From NCBI GenBank assembly GCA_016217555.1, contig JACRHW010000004.1, forward strand, positions 1-54,461: a DNA stretch of 54,461 nucleotides, given 5' to 3'. This document shows, piece after piece, positions 45,354 through 53,585 of this stretch. The notes beneath the pieces were generated by a model. That model searched no databases. It saw only the letters and a program-made list of their open reading frames with translations, and was not told where the DNA came from. A program made the position numbers and the translations under genes. The number at the start of each line of letters is the position of its first letter. Position 1 is the stretch's first letter. Source of the stretch: Parcubacteria group bacterium (GTDB lineage: Bacteria; Patescibacteriota; Minisyncoccia; UBA6257; JACRHW01).

Positions 45354-45428
45354 ATATCTAGTTTTATTGTAACTCATATCGCATGTGCGCAACAATGGGA
45401 TAACTTCGTCGAGATACTTCGGAAATAA

Positions 45429-45449
45429 AAAAGCCCAGACGATGCTGGG
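45429..45449 (-). terminator. hairpin GCCCAGACGATGCTGGGTC
   Basis: Stem-loop with A-rich left flank (U-rich on minus strand), downstream of 45468-45692. Confidence 0.6.
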
Positions 45450-45467
45450 TCGTAATGTACTATATTG

Positions 45468-45692
45468 TTAATTCCTTTTTACGAAGAAGAGAAGGATAGT
45501 TCCTGCAATTGCCACTCCTGTCACTGCGATACCACCACCGATAGTTATTGAATCGCTGAACCATAGCGTCCATAGTAACATCGTAATCATTCCAGGAAGG
45601 GGAGAATGAACTGGTTGTCCATAATATCCCCCAATATATGCTGCGACTACTATAAACGTGAGAAGCCCTAGAAAGAACAATCCTACTGTCAT
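45468..45692 (-). CDS. small two-TM membrane protein
   Basis: 74 aa, two hydrophobic segments, terminator follows. Confidence 0.55.
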   Translation of the reverse strand: MTVGLFFLGLLTFIVVAAYIGGYYGQPVHSPLPGMITMLLWTLWFSDSITIGGGIAVTGVAIAGTILLFFVKRN

Positions 45693-45767
45693 CGCCTTAA
45701 TCCCCTTTGATTAATGAACTAAAGCAAAAATAGCATGGATTGTATTATTTGTATAGATCACGTTCTA

Positions 45768-45890
45768 GCTCACAACTCTGAGTAAGCTAGTCTTTATCTA
45801 TAATCCCTGAGCGAAGTCGAAGGGTTTCCTTATGGTAGGCCTTCGACAAGCTCAGGCACTATCTTATTTTTCCACTCAGTCTTGTGAGCT
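45768..45890. repeat. family-L composite palindrome, copy 2
   Basis: AGCTCACAACTCTGAGTAAG...CAGTCTTGTGAGCT; matches 40021-40143. Confidence 0.9.
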
Positions 45891-45947
45891 GATACCAAGT
45901 TGGTGGGTAATATGAAAGACAGTTTGTGAATTAGAATAATGAAAGAA

Positions 45948-46000
45948 CTGGATTCCCGCCTTAGTTCGACCAAGCTCACTACAAGTCGCGGGAATGACAC
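45948..46000. repeat. CTGGATTCCCGCC..GCGGGAATGAC repeat with GTTCGACCAAGCTCACTACAAGTC inserted in loop
   Basis: Same composite form at 26496-26546 and 16085-16132 (reverse). Confidence 0.85.
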
Positions 46001-46013
46001 AAAAAGAAACAAA

Positions 46014-46031
46014 AACTGCCGGGTGGGCAGT
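46014..46031 (-). terminator. pnp terminator ACTGCCCACCCGGCAGTTTTTG
   Basis: Hairpin + U tract on minus strand after pnp stop. Confidence 0.8.
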
Positions 46032-46054
46032 CTTTGTGGGTCAGGATTTTCTAT

Positions 46055-48175
46055 TTATTTTGGTTGGTCTTGGGTGGTGGCTGGAAGAGTGGCTTTGATG
46101 GAGAGGCCGATTTTGCCGTCAGGATCAATACGAAGTACTTTTACGCGTACTATGTCGCCGAGATTAACAATGTCGGTTACTTTTTCCACGCGCTTGTTTG
46201 CCATCTCTGAAATATGCACCATCCCCTCCTTTCCGGGCGATACTTCAACGAGGGCCCCAAAGTCGAAGAGTCTTGTGACTGGCCCTTCTACGATTTCACC
46301 TACAGTAAGTTTCTTCGTGATATTGTTGATGATGGCGACTGCTTGCTCTGCCTGCGCGGCATTTAAGCCAGTAATAAAGATCGTGCCATCGTCTTCTATA
46401 TCAATACTTGTGTTTGTTTTTGCAATAATCTCATTAATTACCTTTCCTCCGCTTCCAATAACATCTCTAATATTCTCTGGGTCAATATGAAGGGTAAAGA
46501 TACGTGGTGCAAAAGGCGAAAGCTCTTCACGGGGTTTGCTGAGCACTTTTTCCATTTCTCCTAAGATATGGAGACGCGCCTTTTTGGTTTGTGCAAGTGT
46601 CTCTTCAATCATCTGTAGGGTAAGCCCGTCAATTTTTACATCAAGCTGAATGGCATTTACGCCATTTTTTGTTCCAGAAACCTTGAAGTCCATATCACCA
46701 TAGTGGTCTTCTGGACCCTGAATATCGGTAAGGATTTTATACTGTCCTGTGGTTGGATCAGACATAAGCCCCATTGCGACTCCCCCAACAAGTTCTTTGA
46801 TAGGTACCCCAGCGTCCATGAGAGCGAGCGCCACGCCACACGTAGAAGCCATGGATGAAGAACCATTTGAGGAGAGAATTTCTGAGACAGCACGGATGGT
46901 GTAAGGAAATATCTCCTTATCAGGAATCATTCTGTGTAATCCTTTTGTTGCGAGGGCGCCGTGTCCGATCTCTCGTCTTCCGGGACCACGAAAAGGACCT
47001 GTCTCCCCCACTGAATATGATGGAAAGTTGTAATGAAGCATGAAGCGACGTTTTGATGAGGATTCCATTCCTTCTACGATCTGTTCGTCACCCGGTGCAC
47101 CTAAGGTTATAGTACAAAGCGCCTGTGTGCTTCCTCGCATGAAGATGGCAGAGCCATGAATACGTGGGAGTACGCCTGCATATATTTCGAGATTTCGTAC
47201 TTCATCAGTTGCCCGGCCATCAGGGCGCTTTTCTTTGGTGATTATGTTTGTGTGCACAACACTATCAATCTCTTCTTCAAGAATATGATTTGCACTTTTG
47301 ATAAGATCTTCTGTAAAACCTTTTTCAGTGAGATGGGAGATAAGGTCTTTTTTAACCTGATTGAGATTATCCTCTTGTTTTGGCTTGTCTTTTTCATAAA
47401 TAGCAGCTTCAAGTCGTGGGGCAACAAACTCTTTTACTGCAGAGAGAAGAGTGGCATCGAATTCCTTAAGAAGTACATCTGCTTTTTTGCCCCCCCTTTC
47501 GTTAATAATTGTAGTTTGAAAATCGATAAGGCGTTTAAGCTCTTTTTCCCCGAGAGAGATGGCTTGCATAAGGTCCTGTTCGGGTGCTTCTTTTCCTTCT
47601 CCATCGATCATGTTTATCTTCCCCTTTGCGAATGAAAGAAAGAGATCAATATCTGCAGTGGCACGTTCCGCGAGAGTAGGGTTCACAATGTACTTGTCTC
47701 CTAGTTTTGCGACACGTACTGCCGCAGCGGGACCCTCCCATGGGATATTTGAACATGCGAGCGAAAGCGAGGCGGCATTAAGCCCAAGCATGTCGGGATC
47801 GTTTGCGCCATCAAAAACAAGTGCGGTGTTTACTACTTGTACATCTCTTCGGAGGCGGTGATTGAAGAGGGGGCGAATGGAACGATCAATCATGCGACCC
47901 GTAAGTACTGCTTCTTCAGAGGGTCTCCCCTCTCGTCGTACAAATCTGCTTCCTAAAATTTTTCCCGTTGCATAAAATTTTTCTTCGTATTCCACCATGA
48001 GGGGAAAATAATCGAGTTCGAGACGATCCTTCTTTCCCATCACCGCAGTACTAAGAAGCACAGTGTCTCCATAACGAATTAATACGGAGCCACTTGCCTG
48101 TTCGGCGAGACGGCTAAATGAAACTTTAAGTTCTCTCCCCCCAATTTCTATTGAATAATCTTTTGTTGGTAACAT
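46055..48175 (-). CDS. pnp: polyribonucleotide nucleotidyltransferase
   Basis: Two RNase PH domains, KH (IRDVIGSGGKVINEI), S1 (GEIVEGPVTRLFDFGALVEVSPGKEGMVHIS); start trimmed from 48238. Confidence 0.97.
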   Translation of the reverse strand: MLPTKDYSIEIGGRELKVSFSRLAEQASGSVLIRYGDTVLLSTAVMGKKDRLELDYFPLMVEYEEKFYATGKILGSRFVRREGRPSEEAVLTGRMIDRSIRPLFNHRLRRDVQVVNTALVFDGANDPDMLGLNAASLSLACSNIPWEGPAAAVRVAKLGDKYIVNPTLAERATADIDLFLSFAKGKINMIDGEGKEAPEQDLMQAISLGEKELKRLIDFQTTIINERGGKKADVLLKEFDATLLSAVKEFVAPRLEAAIYEKDKPKQEDNLNQVKKDLISHLTEKGFTEDLIKSANHILEEEIDSVVHTNIITKEKRPDGRATDEVRNLEIYAGVLPRIHGSAIFMRGSTQALCTITLGAPGDEQIVEGMESSSKRRFMLHYNFPSYSVGETGPFRGPGRREIGHGALATKGLHRMIPDKEIFPYTIRAVSEILSSNGSSSMASTCGVALALMDAGVPIKELVGGVAMGLMSDPTTGQYKILTDIQGPEDHYGDMDFKVSGTKNGVNAIQLDVKIDGLTLQMIEETLAQTKKARLHILGEMEKVLSKPREELSPFAPRIFTLHIDPENIRDVIGSGGKVINEIIAKTNTSIDIEDDGTIFITGLNAAQAEQAVAIINNITKKLTVGEIVEGPVTRLFDFGALVEVSPGKEGMVHISEMANKRVEKVTDIVNLGDIVRVKVLRIDPDGKIGLSIKATLPATTQDQPK

Positions 48176-48188
48176 GGTGTATTGGTGA

Positions 48189-48340
48189 TTTTGGTAATTG
48201 TTATTCCGACTCGTTCGGATACCCAGCGGTATCTTCACTCATCCGCAGACGTTTCGTTGTCAACCCAACTCATTCTGATTCGGGGTTGACAACACCCTGC
48301 TACGTGTTTGCGGAATGGTCGTCATAACAATTACCAAAAC
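48189..48340. repeat. family-H structured repeat, copy 5
   Basis: TTTTGGTAATTGTTAT/ATAACAATTACCAAAA; GGATACC-CAGC-GGTATCTTC; TTGTCAACCC..GGGTTGACAA. Confidence 0.92.
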
Positions 48341-48354
48341 CACTCGTTTTTAAT

Positions 48355-48900
48355 TTATGATTGTTGTGCTGGATACCGTTTTGCTTTTTTTCTGATGTTT
48401 AAAAGGAGTTGATCGGCGTGTTCCCCAATATCTACAAATTCATCTGCGGTCTCTTTGAGTTTACCCGAAGAGCTTTTTCCAAAGGCAATTACTTCGACTT
48501 GTTTGCCGATATTTTTGAGATATTCTACAAGAGGGACAAAATCGCCGTCTCCTGTCGCGAGAACGATAGCATCGAGTGAAGGAGCAAGACGGATGGCGTC
48601 AACCGCCATACCGACGTCCCAATCTGCCTTTTTTGCCCCCCCGGGAAATACTTGGAGATCTTTCATTTTGAGTTCGAAGCCTGATTTTTCAAGTGCCTCA
48701 AAAAACGAAGCCTCCCCTGCTGGGATTTCGCTTTTCACCACATAGACAAAAGCACGCACAAGACGTCGTCCTGCCGTTGCTGAGTCGAGTAACTCTTTGA
48801 AATTCACTCGTGCGTTGTATAAATTTTTTGCGGAGTGGTAGAGATTTTGTACGTCAATAAGCACTCCCACGCGCTGGTCACTATATTTAATAACACCCAT
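48355..48900 (-). CDS. NYN-domain (LabA/DUF88-like) protein, putative RNase
   Basis: GVLIDVQNLYHSAK, KADWDVGMAVDAI, DAIVLATGDGDFVPLVEYLKNIGKQVEVIAF. Confidence 0.9.
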   Translation of the reverse strand: MGVIKYSDQRVGVLIDVQNLYHSAKNLYNARVNFKELLDSATAGRRLVRAFVYVVKSEIPAGEASFFEALEKSGFELKMKDLQVFPGGAKKADWDVGMAVDAIRLAPSLDAIVLATGDGDFVPLVEYLKNIGKQVEVIAFGKSSSGKLKETADEFVDIGEHADQLLLNIRKKAKRYPAQQS

Positions 48901-48981
48901 ATATACAATAGAGTCCTTTGAATAGGTGTCGAGTTTTCGATTATCTTACGTTTGATAATCGAGAGAGTATGCCACAAGTAA

Positions 48982-49049
48982 GAAATTTCTAATTTTAAAT
49001 TACTAATTTCTAAACAAATCTAGAATGAGAAACTTAAAATTAGAAATTT
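48982..49049. repeat. AT-rich stem-loop AAATTTCTAATTTTAA...TTAAAATTAGAAATTT
   Basis: Related half copies at about 18266-18297 and 34235-34262. Confidence 0.7.
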
Positions 49050-49114
49050 GAGGCTTTAATGTTACTTCCCGATTTTCGCGTATACTAGTCCTCCTATTTT
49101 AAGACCCTAATACA

Positions 49115-49378
49115 TTATTTTAGACCTAATTTTTTAACTACTTTATTATAACTTCTCTTGTTTGTTTCTCCAAGATAGGTAAGAAGCTTTTTTCTTTTTG
49201 AAACCATGCGCAAAAGACCTCTGCGCGAGCTGTTGTCTTTTGGGTTTGTCTTGAGATGTTTCGTAAGGCTTTCAATTTCCTTTGAAAACAACACCACCTG
49301 CACCTCTGCAGACCCTGTGTCTGTCGCATGTGCGCTATGATCCTTAAATACGTTTTCTTTTTGTCGTTTGGTTAACAT
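49115..49378 (-). CDS. rpsO: 30S ribosomal protein S15
   Basis: DTGSAEVQVVLFSKEIESLTKHLKTNPKDNSSRRGLLRMVSKRKKLLTYL. Confidence 0.96.
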   Translation of the reverse strand: MLTKRQKENVFKDHSAHATDTGSAEVQVVLFSKEIESLTKHLKTNPKDNSSRRGLLRMVSKRKKLLTYLGETNKRSYNKVVKKLGLK

Positions 49379-49417
49379 GGTGTAATGGTAGCATAATAAC
49401 GAGAAGAATGCAAGAGA

Positions 49418-49852
49418 TTAGGTATTTTTTATAGGTTTCGAGTGGTGTTTGAGCCACGAGGCGATAGCTTCAATATCAAGTCTTTTTTCTATAATTTCCA
49501 AAGCACCTTTTTCTATTTCCCCACGTTCTGCTGTGCTTTTGTAGCCATTATTTTTGAGAAACACAAAAGCCGCCGTCATGCCCGTGCGTTTATTACCATC
49601 TAAAAAGGGATGGTTTTGGATAATTGTTCGGGCATATACTGCTGCTTTGTCGTGTAATGTTGGATAGAGTTCTTTACCAAACACATGTTGTTTGGGTGCA
49701 TTCTCGAGTCCGGCGAGGATACTATGTTCTCGAATACCATGAAGACCCCCTATCTCATCGATGAGCATAGAGTGGATGAGGAGCATGTTGGTTATGGTAA
49801 GGTATCGAACAGAAGCTTGGTTATTCTTTTGCGAGTGCCTCAAGGTCATCAC
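49418..49852 (-). CDS. doc: Doc/Fic-family toxin (death-on-curing-like)
   Basis: HPFLDGNKRTGMTAAFVFL. Confidence 0.92.
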   Translation of the reverse strand: MMTLRHSQKNNQASVRYLTITNMLLIHSMLIDEIGGLHGIREHSILAGLENAPKQHVFGKELYPTLHDKAAVYARTIIQNHPFLDGNKRTGMTAAFVFLKNNGYKSTAERGEIEKGALEIIEKRLDIEAIASWLKHHSKPIKNT

Positions 49853-50057
49853 GGTATCGGTTAATAAAATTCATGGTGAGTCCGGCTATCTTTTCATCCT
49901 CTTTTGATAGATGTTGAGGGATAATTTGTACCACTTTTTTATGGACATCAATTTCCACGGCGACATTATCTCCAATTCTAAGCCCAAGCTCTTCGAGAGA
50001 CTTTTTGGGGATGGTTACTGCGGCGGATGACCCTACTTTTAACACTTTTTGTATCAT
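49821..50057 (-). CDS. AbrB/MazE-type antitoxin
   Basis: VLKVGSSAAVTIPKKSLEELGLRIGDNVAVEI; overlaps toxin start. Confidence 0.88.
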   Translation of the reverse strand: MIQKVLKVGSSAAVTIPKKSLEELGLRIGDNVAVEIDVHKKVVQIIPQHLSKEDEKIAGLTMNFINRYRDDLEALAKE

Positions 50058-50149
50058 AGGTTTTGATTATAATATTATTATAATCAGTCTTCAGTACATG
50101 TCAAGATATTTTTTGGTATACTGGTAATGTACATTGTGCGACACATCAT

Positions 50150-51061
50150 ATGACACACATAGAACAGTTAATTAAGGATTATCTTGATTATTTGGAGATC
50201 GAGAAGAATCGGTCGATAAAAACACGGGATAATTACGAACGTTATCTAGAGCGTTTTTTGGTGTTTTCGAAGATTATAACTCCTGAGGGTATTACGCAGG
50301 AACATGTACGTCAGTTTCGGTTGTGGTTAAATCGGGTGGCTGACGAACATGGAAAAACACTCAAAAGGAATACGCAAAACTATTATGTCATTGCTCTTCG
50401 TAATTTTTTGAAATATTGTGCGAAGCGTGATGTAAAAACTCTTTCGGCTGATAAAATAGAACTTGGGAAGATGCCAGACAGGGACATCGACATTATTGAT
50501 GCAAAAGATTTGGAGCGTATGACCTCTATTAAGGAGACAGATATAAAATCGTTGCGGGATAAGGCTATTTTGGAATTGTTGTTTTCCACAGGACTTCGTG
50601 TTTCTGAACTGTGTGCTCTAAATCGCGATTCCATTGATCTTACGCGCGACGAATTTTCGGTGCGAGGTAAGGGGGGTAAGGTGCGGGTAGTATTTCTTTC
50701 TTCGACAGCAAGAGATGCCCTTAAAGAGTATAAGGGTAGGCGTGATGATATTGAGGATTCGCTCTTTATTTCATTCACCCATTCCGATCCCCCACGAGCA
50801 CGTCATCGTCTTACGACAAGGAGCGTGCAACGCATTGTGCATCACTACGCAGTAAAGGCGGGTATTGCAAAACAGACTACCCCACACAAGTTACGTCACC
50901 TCTTTGCGACTGATTTACTTATGAATGGCGCAGATTTGCGTTCCGTTCAGATGCTTCTTGGTCATGCCAATATTTCAACGACGCAGGTGTATACGCATAT
51001 CACGAATAAAGAACTTAAAGAAATTCATAGGGCATTTCATGGGAAGCGACGAGGGGGGTAA
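50150..51061 (+). CDS. tyrosine recombinase XerC/XerD family
   Basis: LLFSTGLRVSELCAL; HKLRHLFATDLL; LLGHANISTTQVYTHI. Confidence 0.95.
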   Translation: MTHIEQLIKDYLDYLEIEKNRSIKTRDNYERYLERFLVFSKIITPEGITQEHVRQFRLWLNRVADEHGKTLKRNTQNYYVIALRNFLKYCAKRDVKTLSADKIELGKMPDRDIDIIDAKDLERMTSIKETDIKSLRDKAILELLFSTGLRVSELCALNRDSIDLTRDEFSVRGKGGKVRVVFLSSTARDALKEYKGRRDDIEDSLFISFTHSDPPRARHRLTTRSVQRIVHHYAVKAGIAKQTTPHKLRHLFATDLLMNGADLRSVQMLLGHANISTTQVYTHITNKELKEIHRAFHGKRRGG

Positions 51062-51111
51062 TTGTTCACTTGAGTTCGTGTCTTATATGGTATATGATTG
51101 GAGGTACGGAT

Positions 51112-51861
51112 ATGGGAAAGAACTATGTACAATTAAAAAAAGAAGCGGTACGATTGCGAAGGCGTGGTTTGAGTTATAATGTGATTAGAAAGAACGTTGG
51201 GGTTTCAAAAAGTACCTTGAGTGTTTGGTTAAAACAAATTTTGTTAAAACCAGAACAACAAAAGCGTTTATATACCAAACAAATCCAGATACTTTCGAGA
51301 GGTTCCAAAAGTCAAAAAGAAAGACGGGCTCGTGAGGTAGAAGGTATTTTACAAAAAGCGATACTGGAAATTTCTACCCCTCTTTCTCAAGACACCTATC
51401 GTCTCATGGGAGCAGCTTTGTATTGGGGTGAGGGAAGCAAAGGAAAGCGTTTTCAATTAACCAATTCTGATCCAGCCATGATAGTATTTATGGTGCATTG
51501 GATTAAGGAGGTGCTCGGTATTCCCCCAGCCTCTCTTAAGGCACGGCTTAACATCTATCCTCAACAAAGCGAAAAAGCGATAAAACGGTTCTGGTCTGAT
51601 CTTACGCACATTCCCCTTGAAAATTTTGGGAAAAGTTATATAAAGCCTTTAAGTACGGGATATAAAAAGAATAATCTCTATTACGGAACGATGCGTGTAG
51701 AAATTCCAAAGAGCGCAGATTTGCAACATAGAATACAGGGATGGATTCGGGCTGCGCTTAAAGAGGTGGTACATGAGATAGAGCATGTAGAATTAAAATG
51801 GCGTATACTCAAAGATGTAGCGCGCCCCGTAAATATAAAAAACAATCCCCCCATAGCTTAG
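51112..51861 (+). CDS. HTH + LAGLIDADG-like homing-endonuclease-related protein
   Basis: HTH YNVIRKNVGVSKSTLSVWLKQ; LMGAALYWGEGSKGKRFQLTNSDPAMIVFMVHWI; 3' end overlaps tRNA-Lys. Confidence 0.7.
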   Translation: MGKNYVQLKKEAVRLRRRGLSYNVIRKNVGVSKSTLSVWLKQILLKPEQQKRLYTKQIQILSRGSKSQKERRAREVEGILQKAILEISTPLSQDTYRLMGAALYWGEGSKGKRFQLTNSDPAMIVFMVHWIKEVLGIPPASLKARLNIYPQQSEKAIKRFWSDLTHIPLENFGKSYIKPLSTGYKKNNLYYGTMRVEIPKSADLQHRIQGWIRAALKEVVHEIEHVELKWRILKDVARPVNIKNNPPIA

Positions 51862-51917
51862 TGGTAAAGCACTCGCCTCTTAAGCGATGTACCTAGGTCC
51901 GATTCCTGGTGGGGGGA
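51847..51917 (+). tRNA. tRNA-Lys(CTT)
   Basis: CCCCCCA...TGGGGGG acceptor; D arm GCTTAGTGGTAAAGC; anticodon loop CTCTTAA. Confidence 0.88.
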
Positions 51918-51925
51918 CAGTATAT

Positions 51926-52010
51926 GCCCGGGTGGCGAAACTGGTATACGCACAGCATTTAAGACGCTGCGCCGAAAGGCATGCGGGTTCGACCCCCGCC
52001 TCGGGCACCA
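51926..52010 (+). tRNA. tRNA-Leu(TAA)
   Basis: GCCCGGG...CTCGGGC ACCA; variable arm GCCGAAAGGC; anticodon loop TTTAAGA. Confidence 0.92.
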
Positions 52011-52056
52011 AGAAAATAAGCTGGTTCGAGTCCGACCGGCGGTACTCTCATCTGTT

Positions 52057-52425
52057 ATGAAAAAAATAATTTTTGGAATTTTTCTCTCTGTGGTGGCTGT
52101 TGTTATACCAACATTTTTTGCCTATTCCTATCTCAAGGGGTTTCCCTTTTTTTGGAATACACAATCTGTGTGGAGTGTTGTTTTGGCATTGTGTTGGGTC
52201 CTTGTTGCTGCGGGATATTATCACCAGGGGTGGCTCGTCCATAAGGAACACACATCGAAGGATGTTTCGCTTATACTTCCCTGCACCGTTTTTATAGTAC
52301 AATGTATTTTATTCGTAAAAGGTATTCACTACCAAGACTGGTCTCTTGTGTTTGGTGCTCTTATCGTGAATTCGGGAGTACTATTTAGTATTTATAACAT
52401 TGCTAAGACAAAAAAGTTTTTTTAA
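52057..52425 (+). CDS. small four-TM hypothetical protein
   Basis: 122 aa hydrophobic, intact ORF. Confidence 0.6.
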   Translation: MKKIIFGIFLSVVAVVIPTFFAYSYLKGFPFFWNTQSVWSVVLALCWVLVAAGYYHQGWLVHKEHTSKDVSLILPCTVFIVQCILFVKGIHYQDWSLVFGALIVNSGVLFSIYNIAKTKKFF

Positions 52426-52526
52426 AAATGAAATTTTATGCTTCTTGTGAAAACAAAAATTGGGCTGAGTAGTATAAGATGAAAGACAGACCTCAATTTT
52501 TTTAGGACACCATTTTATATATTAGT

Positions 52527-52549
52527 AACCTACACAATGTGGGTTTTTT
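52527..52549 (+). terminator. AACCTACA-CAA-TGTGGGTTTTTT
   Basis: Hairpin + T run. Confidence 0.7.
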
Positions 52550-52580
52550 CTTTTTATATAACTTCTGTTATAATAGTGAT

Positions 52581-53585
52581 ATGGCTGAATTAAATATATC
52601 TAAAAATATACAACGAGTTTATTTTGGGAGAGGTCGACAGGAAGAATTTCTAAATAGTATAAAGATAAGGCTTTGTATATCATGGGGTGCGTTTGCAAGA
52701 TCCTTGAATATCAATGCGAAGACATTGCAAACCTGGCGTGAAGAAAAATTTTGCATGACGCTAGAAGCTGTAAAATATCTTTGTAAAGAAGCAAAAATAG
52801 ATTTTCCTGAAAATATAGAGGTACGAGAGCCTTTTTGGTATGTGAAAAAGGCGGCACAGCTTGGAGGAATTGCGGTATATAAAAAATATGGAATTATAGG
52901 TGGTAACCCGGAGTATCGTAAGCAACAATGGCATGCATGGTGGAATAGGGTAGGTAAGCCTAAGAACCGTCATCTACCTATTCAATATCCGTTGCGATCT
53001 TCTCTATTGGCTGAATGGGTCGGTATCATGCTTGGCGATGGTGGTGTTAGTAAGATGCAAGTTACTATCACACTTCATCGCAGAGACGATCGGGAATATA
53101 TATATTTTGTCACTAAACTTATTCGTGAACTTTTTGGAGTGATTCCTGGTCTTTATAACAAAAAAGGTGATGCTGCGATGGATATTGTGGTGTCCAGGGT
53201 GTCTCTTGTTGAATTTTGTACAAAACGACTTGGTTTAGTAAGGGGTAGTAAGACGAGGCAACAGGTGGATATTCCTTATTGGGTTAAAAAGGAAAGGCAA
53301 TATTATGTAAGTTGTGTGCGTGGTCTAATCGATACAGACGGATCTGTTTTTACCCATCGTTATAAGGTAAAAAATAAAGAATATCAATATAAAAAAATAA
53401 TTTTTACAAATCGTTCAGCCCCCCTACTTCAATCGGTGTTTCTTATCCTCAAAAAAGAGGGGTTACATCCACGGAAAACAAATCAAGCCGTTTATATTGA
53501 ATCGCAACATGACGTAAGCTACTATATGAAATCAATTGGTTCCCATAATCCAAAACATTTGCAAAGGTACCAAACATCATTATAA
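52581..53585 (+). CDS. free-standing LAGLIDADG homing endonuclease with N-terminal HTH
   Basis: LAEWVGIMLGDGGVS and VRGLIDTDGSVF dodecapeptide motifs. Confidence 0.88.
   Translation: MAELNISKNIQRVYFGRGRQEEFLNSIKIRLCISWGAFARSLNINAKTLQTWREEKFCMTLEAVKYLCKEAKIDFPENIEVREPFWYVKKAAQLGGIAVYKKYGIIGGNPEYRKQQWHAWWNRVGKPKNRHLPIQYPLRSSLLAEWVGIMLGDGGVSKMQVTITLHRRDDREYIYFVTKLIRELFGVIPGLYNKKGDAAMDIVVSRVSLVEFCTKRLGLVRGSKTRQQVDIPYWVKKERQYYVSCVRGLIDTDGSVFTHRYKVKNKEYQYKKIIFTNRSAPLLQSVFLILKKEGLHPRKTNQAVYIESQHDVSYYMKSIGSHNPKHLQRYQTSL

Noticed and set aside
45939-46490. 183-aa plus-strand ORF
   Set aside because: Starts in a repeat and runs antisense to pnp.
50150-51061. XerC/D-like recombinase as the integrase of a mobile island
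   Set aside because: It resembles a standard housekeeping chromosome-dimer-resolution recombinase; no attachment sites seen around it.
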